Assembly (NCBI GenBank): GCA_021833085.1 | Contig: JAKBGL010000022.1 | Coordinates: 1-12,564 of the forward strand | Direction of reading: 5' to 3' | DNA length: 12,564 nucleotides | Origin: Actinomycetes bacterium | Lineage (GTDB): Bacteria; Actinomycetota; Acidimicrobiia; Acidimicrobiales; Acidimicrobiaceae | Shown: piece after piece, positions 1 through 6,674 of the stretch | Position numbering within the stretch: the stretch's first letter is position 1 | How the letters are laid out: each line of letters starts with the position of its first letter | Translations under genes and position numbers: made by a program | The notes under the pieces: generated by a model | What the model saw: only the letters and a program-made list of their open reading frames with translations | Told to the model about the DNA's origin: nothing | Database searches by the model: none

Positions 1-42
1 AAGGGGTCAACCTTCACAGTCTGGCTACCAAAAGATGCATGA
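1..42 (+). CDS. C-terminal end of a sensor histidine kinase (partial, SenX3-like)
   Basis: Frame 1 is open from the window edge and ends at TGA (40-42). It encodes KGSTFTVWLPKDA, the typical last beta strand of a histidine kinase HATPase domain (G-S-T-F-x-V-x-L-P). The stop overlaps the GAGGAG ribosome binding site (41-46) of the next gene, and only 6 bases separate the two genes, so kinase and regulator form an operon. By position and by the RegX3-like partner it is probably the SenX3-type kinase, but only 13 residues are visible. Confidence 0.75.
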   Translation, partial: KGSTFTVWLPKDA

Positions 43-48
43 GGAGAC

Positions 49-756
49 ATGACAAGAACCCAGCCCATAGTACTAGTCGCCGAAGATGAAGAGTCCTTCA
101 TCGAAGCGCTTACATTAGGTCTAAAACGAGAAGGGTTTCTCGTAGAAGCGGCCCGCGATGGAGAAGAGGCGATACGCAAGTTTGACGAATTTAGGCCAGA
201 CGTGATTCTCTTAGACGTCATGCTCCCTAGAAAGTCGGGGTTAGATGTCTGCCGGGAGATTCGTTCCAGGTCCAAAGTCCCAATCATAATGGTTACCGCG
301 AAGGCAACAGAGATCGATACTGTAGTCGGTCTCGAGGTTGGAGCAGACGACTACATATCAAAACCCTATCGACTTAAAGAGTTAGTGGCAAGAGTGAGAG
401 CCGTGATGAGAAGGACTCCGGGCGACAACCTTGATATAAAGATTGAGCACGATAGTATTGAAGTCGGTGAGATCGTCCTCGACACCTCCAAACATGAGGT
501 AAGAGTTCGAGGGGAAGTCGTAAAAGTTCCGCTGAAGGAGTTTGAACTTCTTGAGTTTCTTATCTCTAATCCTGGTAGAGTTCTGACTCGAGAGCAGATC
601 ATCGATCGGGTGTGGGGTCCGTACTACTCAGGCGATACCAAAACCCTCGACGTACATATAAAACGGCTCCGCTCCAAAGTGGAGAAGGATCCTTCTGAAC
701 CCAAGGTCATTACGACCGTCAGGGGCCTCGGCTACCGTCTAGAGACATCTCAGTAG
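49..756 (+). CDS. regX3: RegX3-like OmpR/PhoB-family response regulator
   Basis: A two-domain cytoplasmic transcription regulator of 235 residues, full length for the family. The receiver domain (about 6-120) has the acidic pocket E12-D13, phosphoacceptor D56 (in VILLDVMLP), T83 (in MVTA) and K105 (in SKPY). The C-terminal winged helix (about 138-233) has the PLKEFELLEFL and TLDVHIKRLRSK segments of the OmpR/PhoB DNA-binding domain. The wording of both domains closely follows mycobacterial RegX3, the phosphate-responsive partner of SenX3; that comparison is from memory. The ATG is chosen because GAGGAG lies 2 bases upstream of ACATG with suitable spacing. It follows a histidine kinase tail by 6 bases, so it is likely phosphorylated by that kinase. 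A direct role in phosphate control is inferred. Confidence 0.93.
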   Translation: MTRTQPIVLVAEDEESFIEALTLGLKREGFLVEAARDGEEAIRKFDEFRPDVILLDVMLPRKSGLDVCREIRSRSKVPIIMVTAKATEIDTVVGLEVGADDYISKPYRLKELVARVRAVMRRTPGDNLDIKIEHDSIEVGEIVLDTSKHEVRVRGEVVKVPLKEFELLEFLISNPGRVLTREQIIDRVWGPYYSGDTKTLDVHIKRLRSKVEKDPSEPKVITTVRGLGYRLETSQ

Positions 757-765
757 ACTCTTTAT

Positions 766-1203
766 GTGGACAACCTTCTAGAGGCACAGATTCAAGAGCT
801 AAGGCGGCGAGGAATAAAGGCCACCGTTGCCCGACGTGCAGTACTTGAGGTACTTCTGGAGGGGCCAAGCCATCAAAGCGCCGACGACATCGCGACAAAG
901 GTATCATCACGCTACCCAGAGATACATCTTTCGACTGTATACCGGACACTTGAAACGTTAGAGAGTATCGGAGCGGTGGACCATGTCCATTTAGGACATG
1001 GTCGGGCCGTCTATCATCTAGGTGACGACCCTCATCAACACCTTGTGTGCGATAGGTGTAGTTCTGTAATCGAAGTTCCAAATGAGATATTTTTAACTCT
1101 TAACAAGACGCTCTCAGAGCGGTACGGGTTCAAACTGCGGCAAAACCACTTCGCGGTACTGGGGCGATGCTCTAGTTGCCAGAACTCGCCAAATCAAGAC
1201 TAG
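766..1203 (+). CDS. Fur-family metal-responsive transcription regulator
   Basis: A 145-residue protein, normal length for Fur/Zur/PerR. The N-terminal winged helix (about 8-75) includes the recognition helix STVYRTLETLE (56-66). The dimerisation and metal-binding part carries H90-Q-H92, C95-x2-C98 and C135-x2-C138; the two CxxC pairs form the usual structural zinc site. H36, H84, H90 and H92 fall where regulatory metal ligands of PerR/Fur lie. Residue 103, equivalent to PerR Asp104, is Glu, which favours a Fur- or Zur-like sensor over a peroxide sensor. The start is GTG at 766; the ATG at 764 is out of frame. No good ribosome binding site is visible, so coupling to the response regulator, which stops 9 bases upstream, is plausible. 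It converges on sdhD. Which metal it senses cannot be decided here. Confidence 0.92.
   Translation: MDNLLEAQIQELRRRGIKATVARRAVLEVLLEGPSHQSADDIATKVSSRYPEIHLSTVYRTLETLESIGAVDHVHLGHGRAVYHLGDDPHQHLVCDRCSSVIEVPNEIFLTLNKTLSERYGFKLRQNHFAVLGRCSSCQNSPNQD
979..1003 (+). repeat. Perfect 10-bp inverted repeat inside the Fur-family gene
   Basis: GACCATGTCC (979-988) and GGACATGGTC (994-1003) are exact reverse complements separated by the 5-base loop ATTTA. In RNA this would be a stable stem-loop within the coding sequence for V-D-H-V-H-L-G-H-G. As DNA it resembles a palindromic regulator site. No function is known. Confidence 0.85.
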
Positions 1204-1221
1204 AAGTCCAGCACAGCTGTT

Positions 1222-1617
1222 CTACTTGAAGGTGACAATCGTTAGGGTGCCAATGAAAAATAGTACTCCTGAGACTCCATACACAGTAGCCTTGACGATC
1301 ATTCGTTTTATCGGGGATCGTACATAGTCATCCATTATGTAACGCAGTCCGTTCGTCCCGTGCAAAAGGCCAAGAGCTAAAAGGAGCCAATCAAAAACTC
1401 GCCAAAGTGGATTTGACCACCTCGCAGCGACGAAAGCCACTGTAGTAGTCGTCACATCATGCATAATATGCATAATGAAAAAATGCACCAGAGCCAAGAA
1501 GAACAAAACTATCCCTGAGAGCCTCATAAACAACCATGACCACGTCTCGAAGTTCTGTCTTGACGAACGTCGTTGAGATCCGCTCTCCATGGAGTCACGC
1601 TTGATAGTCGATGCCAC
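1222..1617 (-). CDS. sdhD: Succinate dehydrogenase hydrophobic membrane anchor subunit SdhD
   Basis: A 131-residue integral membrane protein that helps anchor the succinate dehydrogenase flavoprotein and iron-sulfur subunits and contributes to the heme and quinone sites. Three membrane segments are visible (about 29-53, 73-92 and 108-129). The N-terminal segment carries W-L-F-M-R-L-S-G, with the Arg-Leu-Ser-Gly typical of the quinone site, and the second carries L-L-H86-G-T-N-G-L-R, the likely heme-ligand region. The start is GTG at 1617, one base after the sdhC stop, so the two are translationally coupled; an internal ATG (codon 10, at 1590) is an alternative. The gene ends 18 bases from the convergent Fur-family gene. 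sdhA and sdhB, which usually accompany these genes, are absent on this side. Confidence 0.88.
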   Translation of the reverse strand: MASTIKRDSMESGSQRRSSRQNFETWSWLFMRLSGIVLFFLALVHFFIMHIMHDVTTTTVAFVAARWSNPLWRVFDWLLLALGLLHGTNGLRYIMDDYVRSPIKRMIVKATVYGVSGVLFFIGTLTIVTFK

Positions 1618-1618
1618 T

Positions 1619-2011
1619 TCACACCTTCCCAGTAACGAACGGCTTCAATATAAATACTGCACCAATTAGAGTCATGACCACCGCTAGGGAGAGCATGAAC
1701 ATAAAGACACCCTTCTCGTTTTTGATAGCTCTCGGGAAGAAATCAATCATCACCACTCGTAGACCATTTAGCGCGTGATAAAGCAGTGCAAACAACAGGC
1801 CGACCTCAAACAATCGGAGGAAAACATTGCCATAAAGTTTATGAATAGAGTTATAGATATGCGGACTATTGAGTGTTGATACGTCCACTATATGAAGCAG
1901 GATAAACATAAAAACCAAAAAACCAGTAATCCTGTGGAGAACAAATGCCCACTGTCCGGTTTTTCCCTTGTACATCGTCGAAGAGGGACTCACTTTGACC
2001 TCCGAATCCAT
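1619..2011 (-). CDS. sdhC: Succinate dehydrogenase cytochrome b subunit SdhC
   Basis: A 130-residue membrane anchor with three hydrophobic segments (about 26-44, 66-88 and 103-125). It has the SdhC signature H26-R-I-T-G in the first helix, H40 in I-L-L-H-I-V-D, and Y-H79-A-L-N-G-L-R in the second, the conserved heme b ligand region. This arrangement is typical of actinobacterial SdhC. The ATG at 2011 gives a normal-length N-terminus; upstream GGGGTG is a modest ribosome binding site. A short membrane-peptide ORF reads through this start and stops 22 bases inside the gene. Together with SdhD it would complete complex II in the cytoplasmic membrane, passing electrons from succinate to menaquinone or ubiquinone. 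Confidence 0.9.
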   Translation of the reverse strand: MDSEVKVSPSSTMYKGKTGQWAFVLHRITGFLVFMFILLHIVDVSTLNSPHIYNSIHKLYGNVFLRLFEVGLLFALLYHALNGLRVVMIDFFPRAIKNEKGVFMFMLSLAVVMTLIGAVFILKPFVTGKV

Positions 2012-2115
2012 TTATCACCCCAGAGTGTTGTGGAAACAACATAGAGTGCAAAGCCAATCACCACCACTGTAACTACACCGAGCGCTATTGAAAATATCAG
2101 TTGAGACGTATTCAC
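1990..2115 (-). CDS. Candidate 41-residue single-pass membrane peptide upstream of sdhC
   Basis: On the minus strand a GTG at 2115 opens a 41-codon frame that begins M-N-T-S-Q-L-I-F and ends R-R-S-K before TGA at 1990-1992. Residues about 6-28 form one uninterrupted hydrophobic helix (I-A-L-G-V-V-T-V-V-V-I-G-F-A-L), followed by a basic C-terminus (W-G-D-K-W-I-R-R-S-K), so the C-terminus should be cytoplasmic. An AGG lies 9 bases before the start. The frame overlaps the start of sdhC by 22 bases, a coupling arrangement. It occupies most of the otherwise empty serS-sdhC gap. The family is not recognised. It might be a small accessory subunit of complex II or simply a chance hydrophobic frame. 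Confidence 0.45.
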   Translation of the reverse strand: MNTSQLIFSIALGVVTVVVIGFALYVVSTTLWGDKWIRRSK

Positions 2116-2161
2116 AACTGCAAACCTAGCGTAAATTTCCCAAAGTGTCTAAACCCATCTA

Positions 2162-3490
2162 TCAACTTAACAGTCCTGAAGAAGATATTTTGCTCCGGCC
2201 GCCTAGATAAGGGTGTAGACAGGCGGGTAACGTAACACTCCCGTCAGCCTCTCTTCCCATCTCCATCATCGCAGCCCAAACGCGGGGCCATGCTAGAGCA
2301 GAACCATTGACTGTGTTTAGCAGCGTTACCCGACCGTCTTCTGCTCTTCGATAACGTAAGTTAGCTCTTCGAGCTTGATAGTCAGAAAACCACGAAACCG
2401 ACGAGACCTCTAGCCACCTATCGACTCCAGGTGCATAGACCTCCAGGTCGACAGTCCTAGCAGAAGATATACCAAGATCTCCAGTGCAGAGAAGTACTAC
2501 GCGATAAGTTAGGCCCAAGGATCTTAAAATATGTTCCGCTCTTCCCAAGATGTCATTAAAGACCTCATCGCGTTGTTCGTAGGTACAACACGAAAATAGC
2601 TCAACCTTATCAAACTCGTGAAGTCGCAGTAGTCCACGTGTGTCTTTTCCCGCAGAGCCGGCTTCCCGTCTAAAACAAGGCGTCACCGCGGTCAAGCGAA
2701 TTGGCAGGTCACGCTCTTCTAAAATTTCGTCTTTAAACATCGACGTAAGCGGAACTTCTGCGGTCGGTATAGCAAAAAGATCGTCGACCTCCATATGGTA
2801 AGCGTCTTCTTCAAACTTAGGCAGATGTCCAGTTGACACCATAGTCTGGCGCTTCACAAAAGTTGGTGGGCGCACTTCTAGATAGCCATCTTCGTGCTCA
2901 TCCAAAGCAAAAGATGTCAGCGCCCGAACGACTCTTGCACCACTTCCTTTAAACATTGGAAACATCGAGCCAGATATCTTTGCAGCTCTGGGGAGGTCCA
3001 AAATTCCAAGTTGTTCGCCTATCTCCCAATGTGGCACCCTTTGATGAGGAGGAAACTCTTCAATCTCAAACTGTGCGAACGGCATCTCCCCGGTTCGTTT
3101 AGACCAAACCATCTCGATCACGTTCTGTTCCTCTGAGGATCCAACTGGAACGCGACTATCTGGAAGATTAGGAATCACTGCTAGGTACTGCCTACGTTCT
3201 TCTTCAAGTTGCGAAGTCTCCCTCTCAAGAAGCACTACCTTCGAACCCAGCTCTTTAGATAGCGTCCTGAGTTCCTCAGCCTTAGCTTTGTCTCCTTGTC
3301 GTTTTGTAACCGCTACATCGTTCGAAACTCGATTGATCTCCGCTCTTAGTCTGTCACGTTCTGTCATTGCCATCCGCAACTTAGAGTCGACCTCCAAAAC
3401 GTTATCCAGCAAAGTGACGTCGACATCGCGTGTCATAAGTCTTTTAGTCGTCTCTTCCCGCTGTTCCCGAAGTAATTTAATATCGATCAT
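2162..3490 (-). CDS. serS: Seryl-tRNA synthetase
   Basis: A class II aminoacyl-tRNA synthetase of about 442 residues that charges tRNA-Ser with serine in the cytoplasm. Numbered from the upstream ATG at 3496, the N-terminal coiled-coil arm spans about 36-108, the serine pocket has I-P-T-A-E at 243-247, motif 2 begins F-R-R-E-A-G-S-A-G-K-D at 275, and motif 3 is around 395-413 (N-T-V-N-G-S-A-L-A-W-P-R). The C-terminal H-P-Y-L-G-G (428-433) is typical. Small departures are V-S-S-V-S where many have I-S-S-C-S, and M-E-M-G-R where many have L-E-N-x-Q. The start at 3490 (M-I-D-I-K-L-L-R) matches the usual SerS N-terminus; an ATG two codons upstream (3496) is an alternative. Neither has a clear ribosome binding site. 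Confidence 0.95.
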   Translation of the reverse strand: MIDIKLLREQREETTKRLMTRDVDVTLLDNVLEVDSKLRMAMTERDRLRAEINRVSNDVAVTKRQGDKAKAEELRTLSKELGSKVVLLERETSQLEEERRQYLAVIPNLPDSRVPVGSSEEQNVIEMVWSKRTGEMPFAQFEIEEFPPHQRVPHWEIGEQLGILDLPRAAKISGSMFPMFKGSGARVVRALTSFALDEHEDGYLEVRPPTFVKRQTMVSTGHLPKFEEDAYHMEVDDLFAIPTAEVPLTSMFKDEILEERDLPIRLTAVTPCFRREAGSAGKDTRGLLRLHEFDKVELFSCCTYEQRDEVFNDILGRAEHILRSLGLTYRVVLLCTGDLGISSARTVDLEVYAPGVDRWLEVSSVSWFSDYQARRANLRYRRAEDGRVTLLNTVNGSALAWPRVWAAMMEMGREADGSVTLPACLHPYLGGRSKISSSGLLS

Positions 3491-3515
3491 TAACATTAGA
3501 GACTAGTGTCAAACC

Positions 3516-4433
3516 ATGGCAGTAATAGAGGTTTCGGATCTACACATTGCATACGGATCCAAAGAGGCGGTCGCGGGTCTCAGCTTTGAAGCTGAAACCG
3601 GTCAAATCTTGGTCGTACTCGGACCGAACGGAGCTGGAAAGTCTTCCACCATCGAGTCACTAGAGGGGTTCCGCAAACCTTCATCTGGTACAGTCAGGGT
3701 CCTTGGTCTCGACCCTCAGAAACAGCAGCGTGAACTCGGAAAAAAAATTGGAGTTATGTTACAAGGTGGAGGCGTAAATCCAAGAATGACCCCGTCGCAG
3801 GCCTTGGCATTATTTGCGGGGTACTATCAGAATCCCATAGATCCCAAAGAACTCGAGCGGTTCCTCGAACTTGACCACATTAAAGGAACTTCCTTTCGGC
3901 GACTCTCTGGTGGAGAAAAACAGCGACTCCTCCTAGCGCTCGCCGTTGTGGGGCGCCCCGAGGTAGTGATGCTAGACGAACCAACATCTGGTGTAGATCC
4001 AGCAGGAAGAGTTGTAATACGCAACCTAATTACCAAACTTCGAGACGAAGGTGCAGCGGTAATACTCACTACGCACGAATTGGGCGAGGCTGAAAAGCTA
4101 GGAGACCGAGTACTTATCATTGCAAAAGGCCGTTCAATAGCGTACGGAGATCTTTCTACGATTAAGTCCCAGCACTCCGAGACCCAGATTACCTTTCGCT
4201 CTTCTTTTCCAATCGATCAAGTCGACTTCGAGACTCACCTAAAGGTTCGTCTTGAACGACCCTTTGGGAATGACCTCTACGTAATCAGAGGAGACATCTA
4301 CTCAGAGCTAGTTGCCCAAGTAACCCGGTATTTGGCCGATAAAAATGTGAACTTTACCGACCTATCAACAGCAAGCACGACGCTAGAAGATATATATCTT
4401 TCGCTAACGAAACAACAGGAGGTCGCTAAGTGA
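3516..4433 (+). CDS. ABC-2 type exporter, ATP-binding subunit (DrrA/CcmA-like)
   Basis: A 305-residue cytoplasmic ATPase that powers the permease encoded next. Seen in order are Walker A G-P-N-G-A-G-K-S (36-43), Q-loop Q83, signature L-S-G-G-E-K-Q-R (130-137), Walker B V-V-M-L-D-E (150-155) followed by P-T-S-G-V-D, and the switch His187 in T-T-H-E. About 80 residues after the nucleotide-binding domain match the C-terminal region of multidrug/antibiotic-type exporters. ATG 3516 has no ribosome binding site; TAGTGT 6 bases upstream could be the -10 of a leaderless transcript. The gene order ATPase, permease, CtaA resembles Rv1458c-Rv1457c-Rv1456c of Mycobacterium tuberculosis (from memory), hinting at a link with heme A or oxidase assembly. 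The substrate is unknown. Confidence 0.93.
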   Translation: MAVIEVSDLHIAYGSKEAVAGLSFEAETGQILVVLGPNGAGKSSTIESLEGFRKPSSGTVRVLGLDPQKQQRELGKKIGVMLQGGGVNPRMTPSQALALFAGYYQNPIDPKELERFLELDHIKGTSFRRLSGGEKQRLLLALAVVGRPEVVMLDEPTSGVDPAGRVVIRNLITKLRDEGAAVILTTHELGEAEKLGDRVLIIAKGRSIAYGDLSTIKSQHSETQITFRSSFPIDQVDFETHLKVRLERPFGNDLYVIRGDIYSELVAQVTRYLADKNVNFTDLSTASTTLEDIYLSLTKQQEVAK

Positions 4434-4462
4434 TCAGCGCAACCCGGAGAACACGACTTTGA
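4417..4462 (+). promoter_or_regulatory. Strong RBS and 10-codon mini-ORF bridging the ABC ATPase and permease genes
   Basis: AGGAGG (4417-4422) is 7 bases before GTG (4430), which overlaps the ATPase stop as GTGA. That GTG opens only MISATRRTRL before TGA at 4460-4462. The permease TTG start (4459) overlaps this stop as TTGA. The best ribosome binding site of the region therefore serves a short peptide frame whose end coincides with the permease start, which fits termination-reinitiation coupling. A sequencing or natural frameshift that detached the permease N-terminus is the alternative. Confidence 0.5.
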
Positions 4463-5190
4463 AGGCGTATCTAGCACAGGCTAAATCCGAAATCCGATTA
4501 TCGCTCACCCAGGGTGAGTCGCTGTTAGTTACCATCTTGATTCCTGTAATTTTCCTGCTGGGCTTCACAGTCGTCAAAGTCCTTCCGCTGCCCAATGGAG
4601 TACACTCACGACCGGTGTTTTTGGTACCTGGGACCATGGCTCTCGCTGTAATGGCTACAGGAATGGTGTCTCAGGGAATTGCTACGGCAGTCGATAGAAC
4701 CTACGGCGTCCTCAAACGACTTGGGGTTACTCCTTTGGGTAAAAGTGGTTTTTTATACGCGAAGATCACTGCAATCCTTGTAGTTGAGATCGTACAGTTA
4801 TTGATCTTATTTCTACTCGGTCTCTTCCTTGGTTGGCACCCAAATGGGAACTACTTTGCCTTCATAGTTGGAGCCATCCTTGCCACCGTTGCATTTTCGG
4901 GAATTGGACTTCTCCTAGCAGGTACCTTACGATCCGAGGCGATGATAGGTGTATCCAACGCAGTCTATTTGATTCTTCTTTTCCTAGGAGGAATGATCTT
5001 TCCAGTAAGCTCGTTGCCAACTCCACTAGCGGATCTTGCCAAGATACTGCCGGCCCAAGCAACTTCAGAGATCTTCTACCACGCCCTTGGAGTTGGAGGC
5101 ATAATACCGACCTCTGCCTGGATAGTGCTCATTATATGGGCAGTTGCTGCTCCCGCTCTGGCGGCTAAGTTCTTCAAGTGGGATTCCTAG
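4459..5190 (+). CDS. ABC-2 type exporter, permease subunit
   Basis: A 243-residue integral membrane protein with about six hydrophobic segments (near 22-40, 53-75, 103-125, 133-155, 162-185 and 220-238). The segment L-K-R-L-G-V-T-P-L (85-93) between helices 2 and 3 is the cytoplasmic coupling motif of ABC-2/DrrB-like permeases, and G-G-M-I-F-P-V-S-S-L-P (177-187) is the family's usual re-entrant motif. It would form the exporter with the upstream ATPase. The start is TTG at 4459 with GGAG 10 bases upstream; it overlaps the stop of a 10-codon mini-ORF that has a stronger ribosome binding site. It is followed after 65 bases by ctaA. The transported substrate is unknown. Confidence 0.88.
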   Translation: MKAYLAQAKSEIRLSLTQGESLLVTILIPVIFLLGFTVVKVLPLPNGVHSRPVFLVPGTMALAVMATGMVSQGIATAVDRTYGVLKRLGVTPLGKSGFLYAKITAILVVEIVQLLILFLLGLFLGWHPNGNYFAFIVGAILATVAFSGIGLLLAGTLRSEAMIGVSNAVYLILLFLGGMIFPVSSLPTPLADLAKILPAQATSEIFYHALGVGGIIPTSAWIVLIIWAVAAPALAAKFFKWDS

Positions 5191-5219
5191 CCAATACCTT
5201 ATAGAACTCTAAGAACAGA

Positions 5220-5249
5220 TTCAATAGAACCTGATATCGGTATTAGATT
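5220..5249 (+). promoter_or_regulatory. Possible promoter of ctaA for a leaderless transcript
   Basis: TAGATT (5244-5249) ends 6 bases before the GTG start of ctaA, the position of a -10 element for leaderless mRNA. TTCAAT (5220-5225) lies 18 bases further upstream as a weak -35. No ribosome binding site precedes the GTG, which fits a leaderless transcript. The -35 match is poor. Confidence 0.3.
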
Positions 5250-5255
5250 GGTCTT

Positions 5256-6302
5256 GTGACAAAAGAGTGGACAAATTGGTTTAAAAACTGGAAAGTTTCG
5301 CCCATAACGTTTAGGCGACTCTCCTTCGCTACACTTGTTTTTCTTGCGATAATAATTGTGACCGGGGGTGCTGTAAGACTTACACAGTCCGGCTTAGGCT
5401 GTCCAACATGGCCCGATTGTACCGCTAACCATCTAGTGGCGGCAGACTCATTCCATCCCATGGTCGAGTTCGTCAATCGCCTCATCACCATTGGGGCATC
5501 GACAATCGTAATGCTATCTGCTTTAGCAGCCTTCTTGCGCAAGCCGTTTCGTAAAGATATTGCCTGGCTCGCTATGGGGTTAGTAGGAGGGCTCATAGCC
5601 GAGATAGTCTTAGGTGGACTAACTGTGCTCGCCAAGCTCGCACCTCCTTATGTCATGGCCCACTTTATCCTCGCAATCTTGATCGTCTGGAATGCAATCG
5701 TACTATACGCACACTCAGCCACCGACGATCGCGTGCCGACGAGACGGGTATCAAAAGAGACGGTGCTCTGGGGTCGATTGGTCCTACTCGTTCTCGGAGC
5801 TGTAATCTTCGTAGGAACTGCAGTTACAGGTTCAGGACCGCACAGTGGTAGTCCTATAGCTCAGAGATTGCCGTTTAAGCTTAGAGATGTCGCCCAGTTG
5901 CACGCCGACATTGTGTGGTTACTAATAGGTCTAACGCTCGTAGGACTTCTCCTACTAAAGCAGAGTGGAGCACCCGAAGACGTACAAAAGGTTGGTCGTT
6001 TCTTGCTCGTCGTTGAAGCGCTTCAAGGTGCCATAGGATATACGCAGTACTTTACGAACCTACCTGCTTTACTTGTAGGCTTCCATATTGCCGGGGCGAC
6101 AGTTGTTTGGATGACAGCGCTTTGGATGAACCTTCTATTTTTTGAAAGAGGCACCCTTGAAGACGAGGCATCACGTAACCAAGATGATCCGACAACGATC
6201 TTTGAGATCCCCCAAGATCAAGCAGGTTCGGAACAACCAAGGATCCCAGCTTCAAGCACACAACATAGCTTTTTAACAGGAGATGGTAGGTTAATAGAAT
6301 AA
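5256..6302 (+). CDS. ctaA: Heme A synthase, COX15/CtaA family
   Basis: A 348-residue membrane protein that oxidises the C8 methyl of heme O to give heme A for aa3-type cytochrome oxidase. About eight membrane helices are visible. Family marks are G-G-A-V-R-L-T-Q-S-G-L-G-C (37-49), the C49/C55 pair after helix 1 that matches the disulfide pair of bacterial CtaA, H67 in F-H-P-M-V-E-F, E71, H136 in M-A-H-F, H216 in L-H-A-D-I-V-W, and H277 in G-F-H-I-A-G-A. At 71-75 it reads E-F-V-N-R, with Asn where Bacillus CtaA has a His. A polar acidic tail of about 50 residues follows the last helix and is longer than needed for catalysis. The GTG start lacks a ribosome binding site. It follows an ABC exporter pair, a neighbourhood also seen in mycobacteria (from memory). 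Confidence 0.9.
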   Translation: MTKEWTNWFKNWKVSPITFRRLSFATLVFLAIIIVTGGAVRLTQSGLGCPTWPDCTANHLVAADSFHPMVEFVNRLITIGASTIVMLSALAAFLRKPFRKDIAWLAMGLVGGLIAEIVLGGLTVLAKLAPPYVMAHFILAILIVWNAIVLYAHSATDDRVPTRRVSKETVLWGRLVLLVLGAVIFVGTAVTGSGPHSGSPIAQRLPFKLRDVAQLHADIVWLLIGLTLVGLLLLKQSGAPEDVQKVGRFLLVVEALQGAIGYTQYFTNLPALLVGFHIAGATVVWMTALWMNLLFFERGTLEDEASRNQDDPTTIFEIPQDQAGSEQPRIPASSTQHSFLTGDGRLIE

Positions 6303-6380
6303 ACGTTTGGGTAGTGCCAATATCAACATCATTCTAAGATCTACCTACAAAGTAACGGTTCCCCGAAAGGTGGGTGAGTA

Positions 6381-6668
6381 GTGGCCAGCTTAGGAGGAAT
6401 GATTGAAACAGAGGAGGAGTTTGATCTCAAAGTCGACTCGCCTTGGGTCGTAATAGTTTGGAACGACCCCGTAAATCTGATGAACTATGTAACCTTCGTC
6501 CTCCAGCAGTTATTTGGCTACTCCAAAGAGAAGGCGACGACCCTAATGCTTCAGATCCACAATGAAGGTAAAGCAGTTGTCTCGTCAGGTTCAAAGTTCG
6601 AGTCGGAGCGGAATGTAAATAAACTCCACGCTTACGGCCTATGGGCTACCATGCAACAGGATAAATAA
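6381..6668 (+). CDS. clpS: ClpS, adaptor of the Clp protease (N-end rule)
   Basis: A 95-residue cytoplasmic adaptor that delivers substrates with destabilising N-terminal residues to the ClpAP/ClpCP protease. The compact core (about 21-93) shows W-V-V-I-V-W-N28-D29-P in strand 1, the residues that grip the substrate N-terminus, then Q-Q-L-F-G-Y and M-L-Q-I-H60-N-E-G-K, with the pocket His. The length is normal. The start is GTG at 6381, preceded by AAAGG and GGG; an in-frame ATG at 6399 is only one base after AGGAGG, too close to use. It is followed 6 bases later by a DUF2017 gene, a pairing widespread in actinobacteria. Confidence 0.93.
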   Translation: MASLGGMIETEEEFDLKVDSPWVVIVWNDPVNLMNYVTFVLQQLFGYSKEKATTLMLQIHNEGKAVVSSGSKFESERNVNKLHAYGLWATMQQDK

Positions 6669-6674
6669 GCAGAT

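Noticed and set aside
764..781. ATG at 764 as the start of the Fur-family gene
   Set aside because: It is out of frame and stops after five codons; the GTG at 766 gives the full Fur N-terminus.
1204..1221. Imperfect palindrome around ACAGCTGT between the converging Fur-family and sdhD genes as a terminator
   Set aside because: The symmetry centre has no loop and no T run follows, so an intrinsic terminator is not supported.
1866..2057. 63-residue minus-strand frame across the sdhC start
   Set aside because: It lies mostly inside sdhC in another frame and looks like a shadow; the 41-residue hydrophobic frame in this gap is the better candidate.
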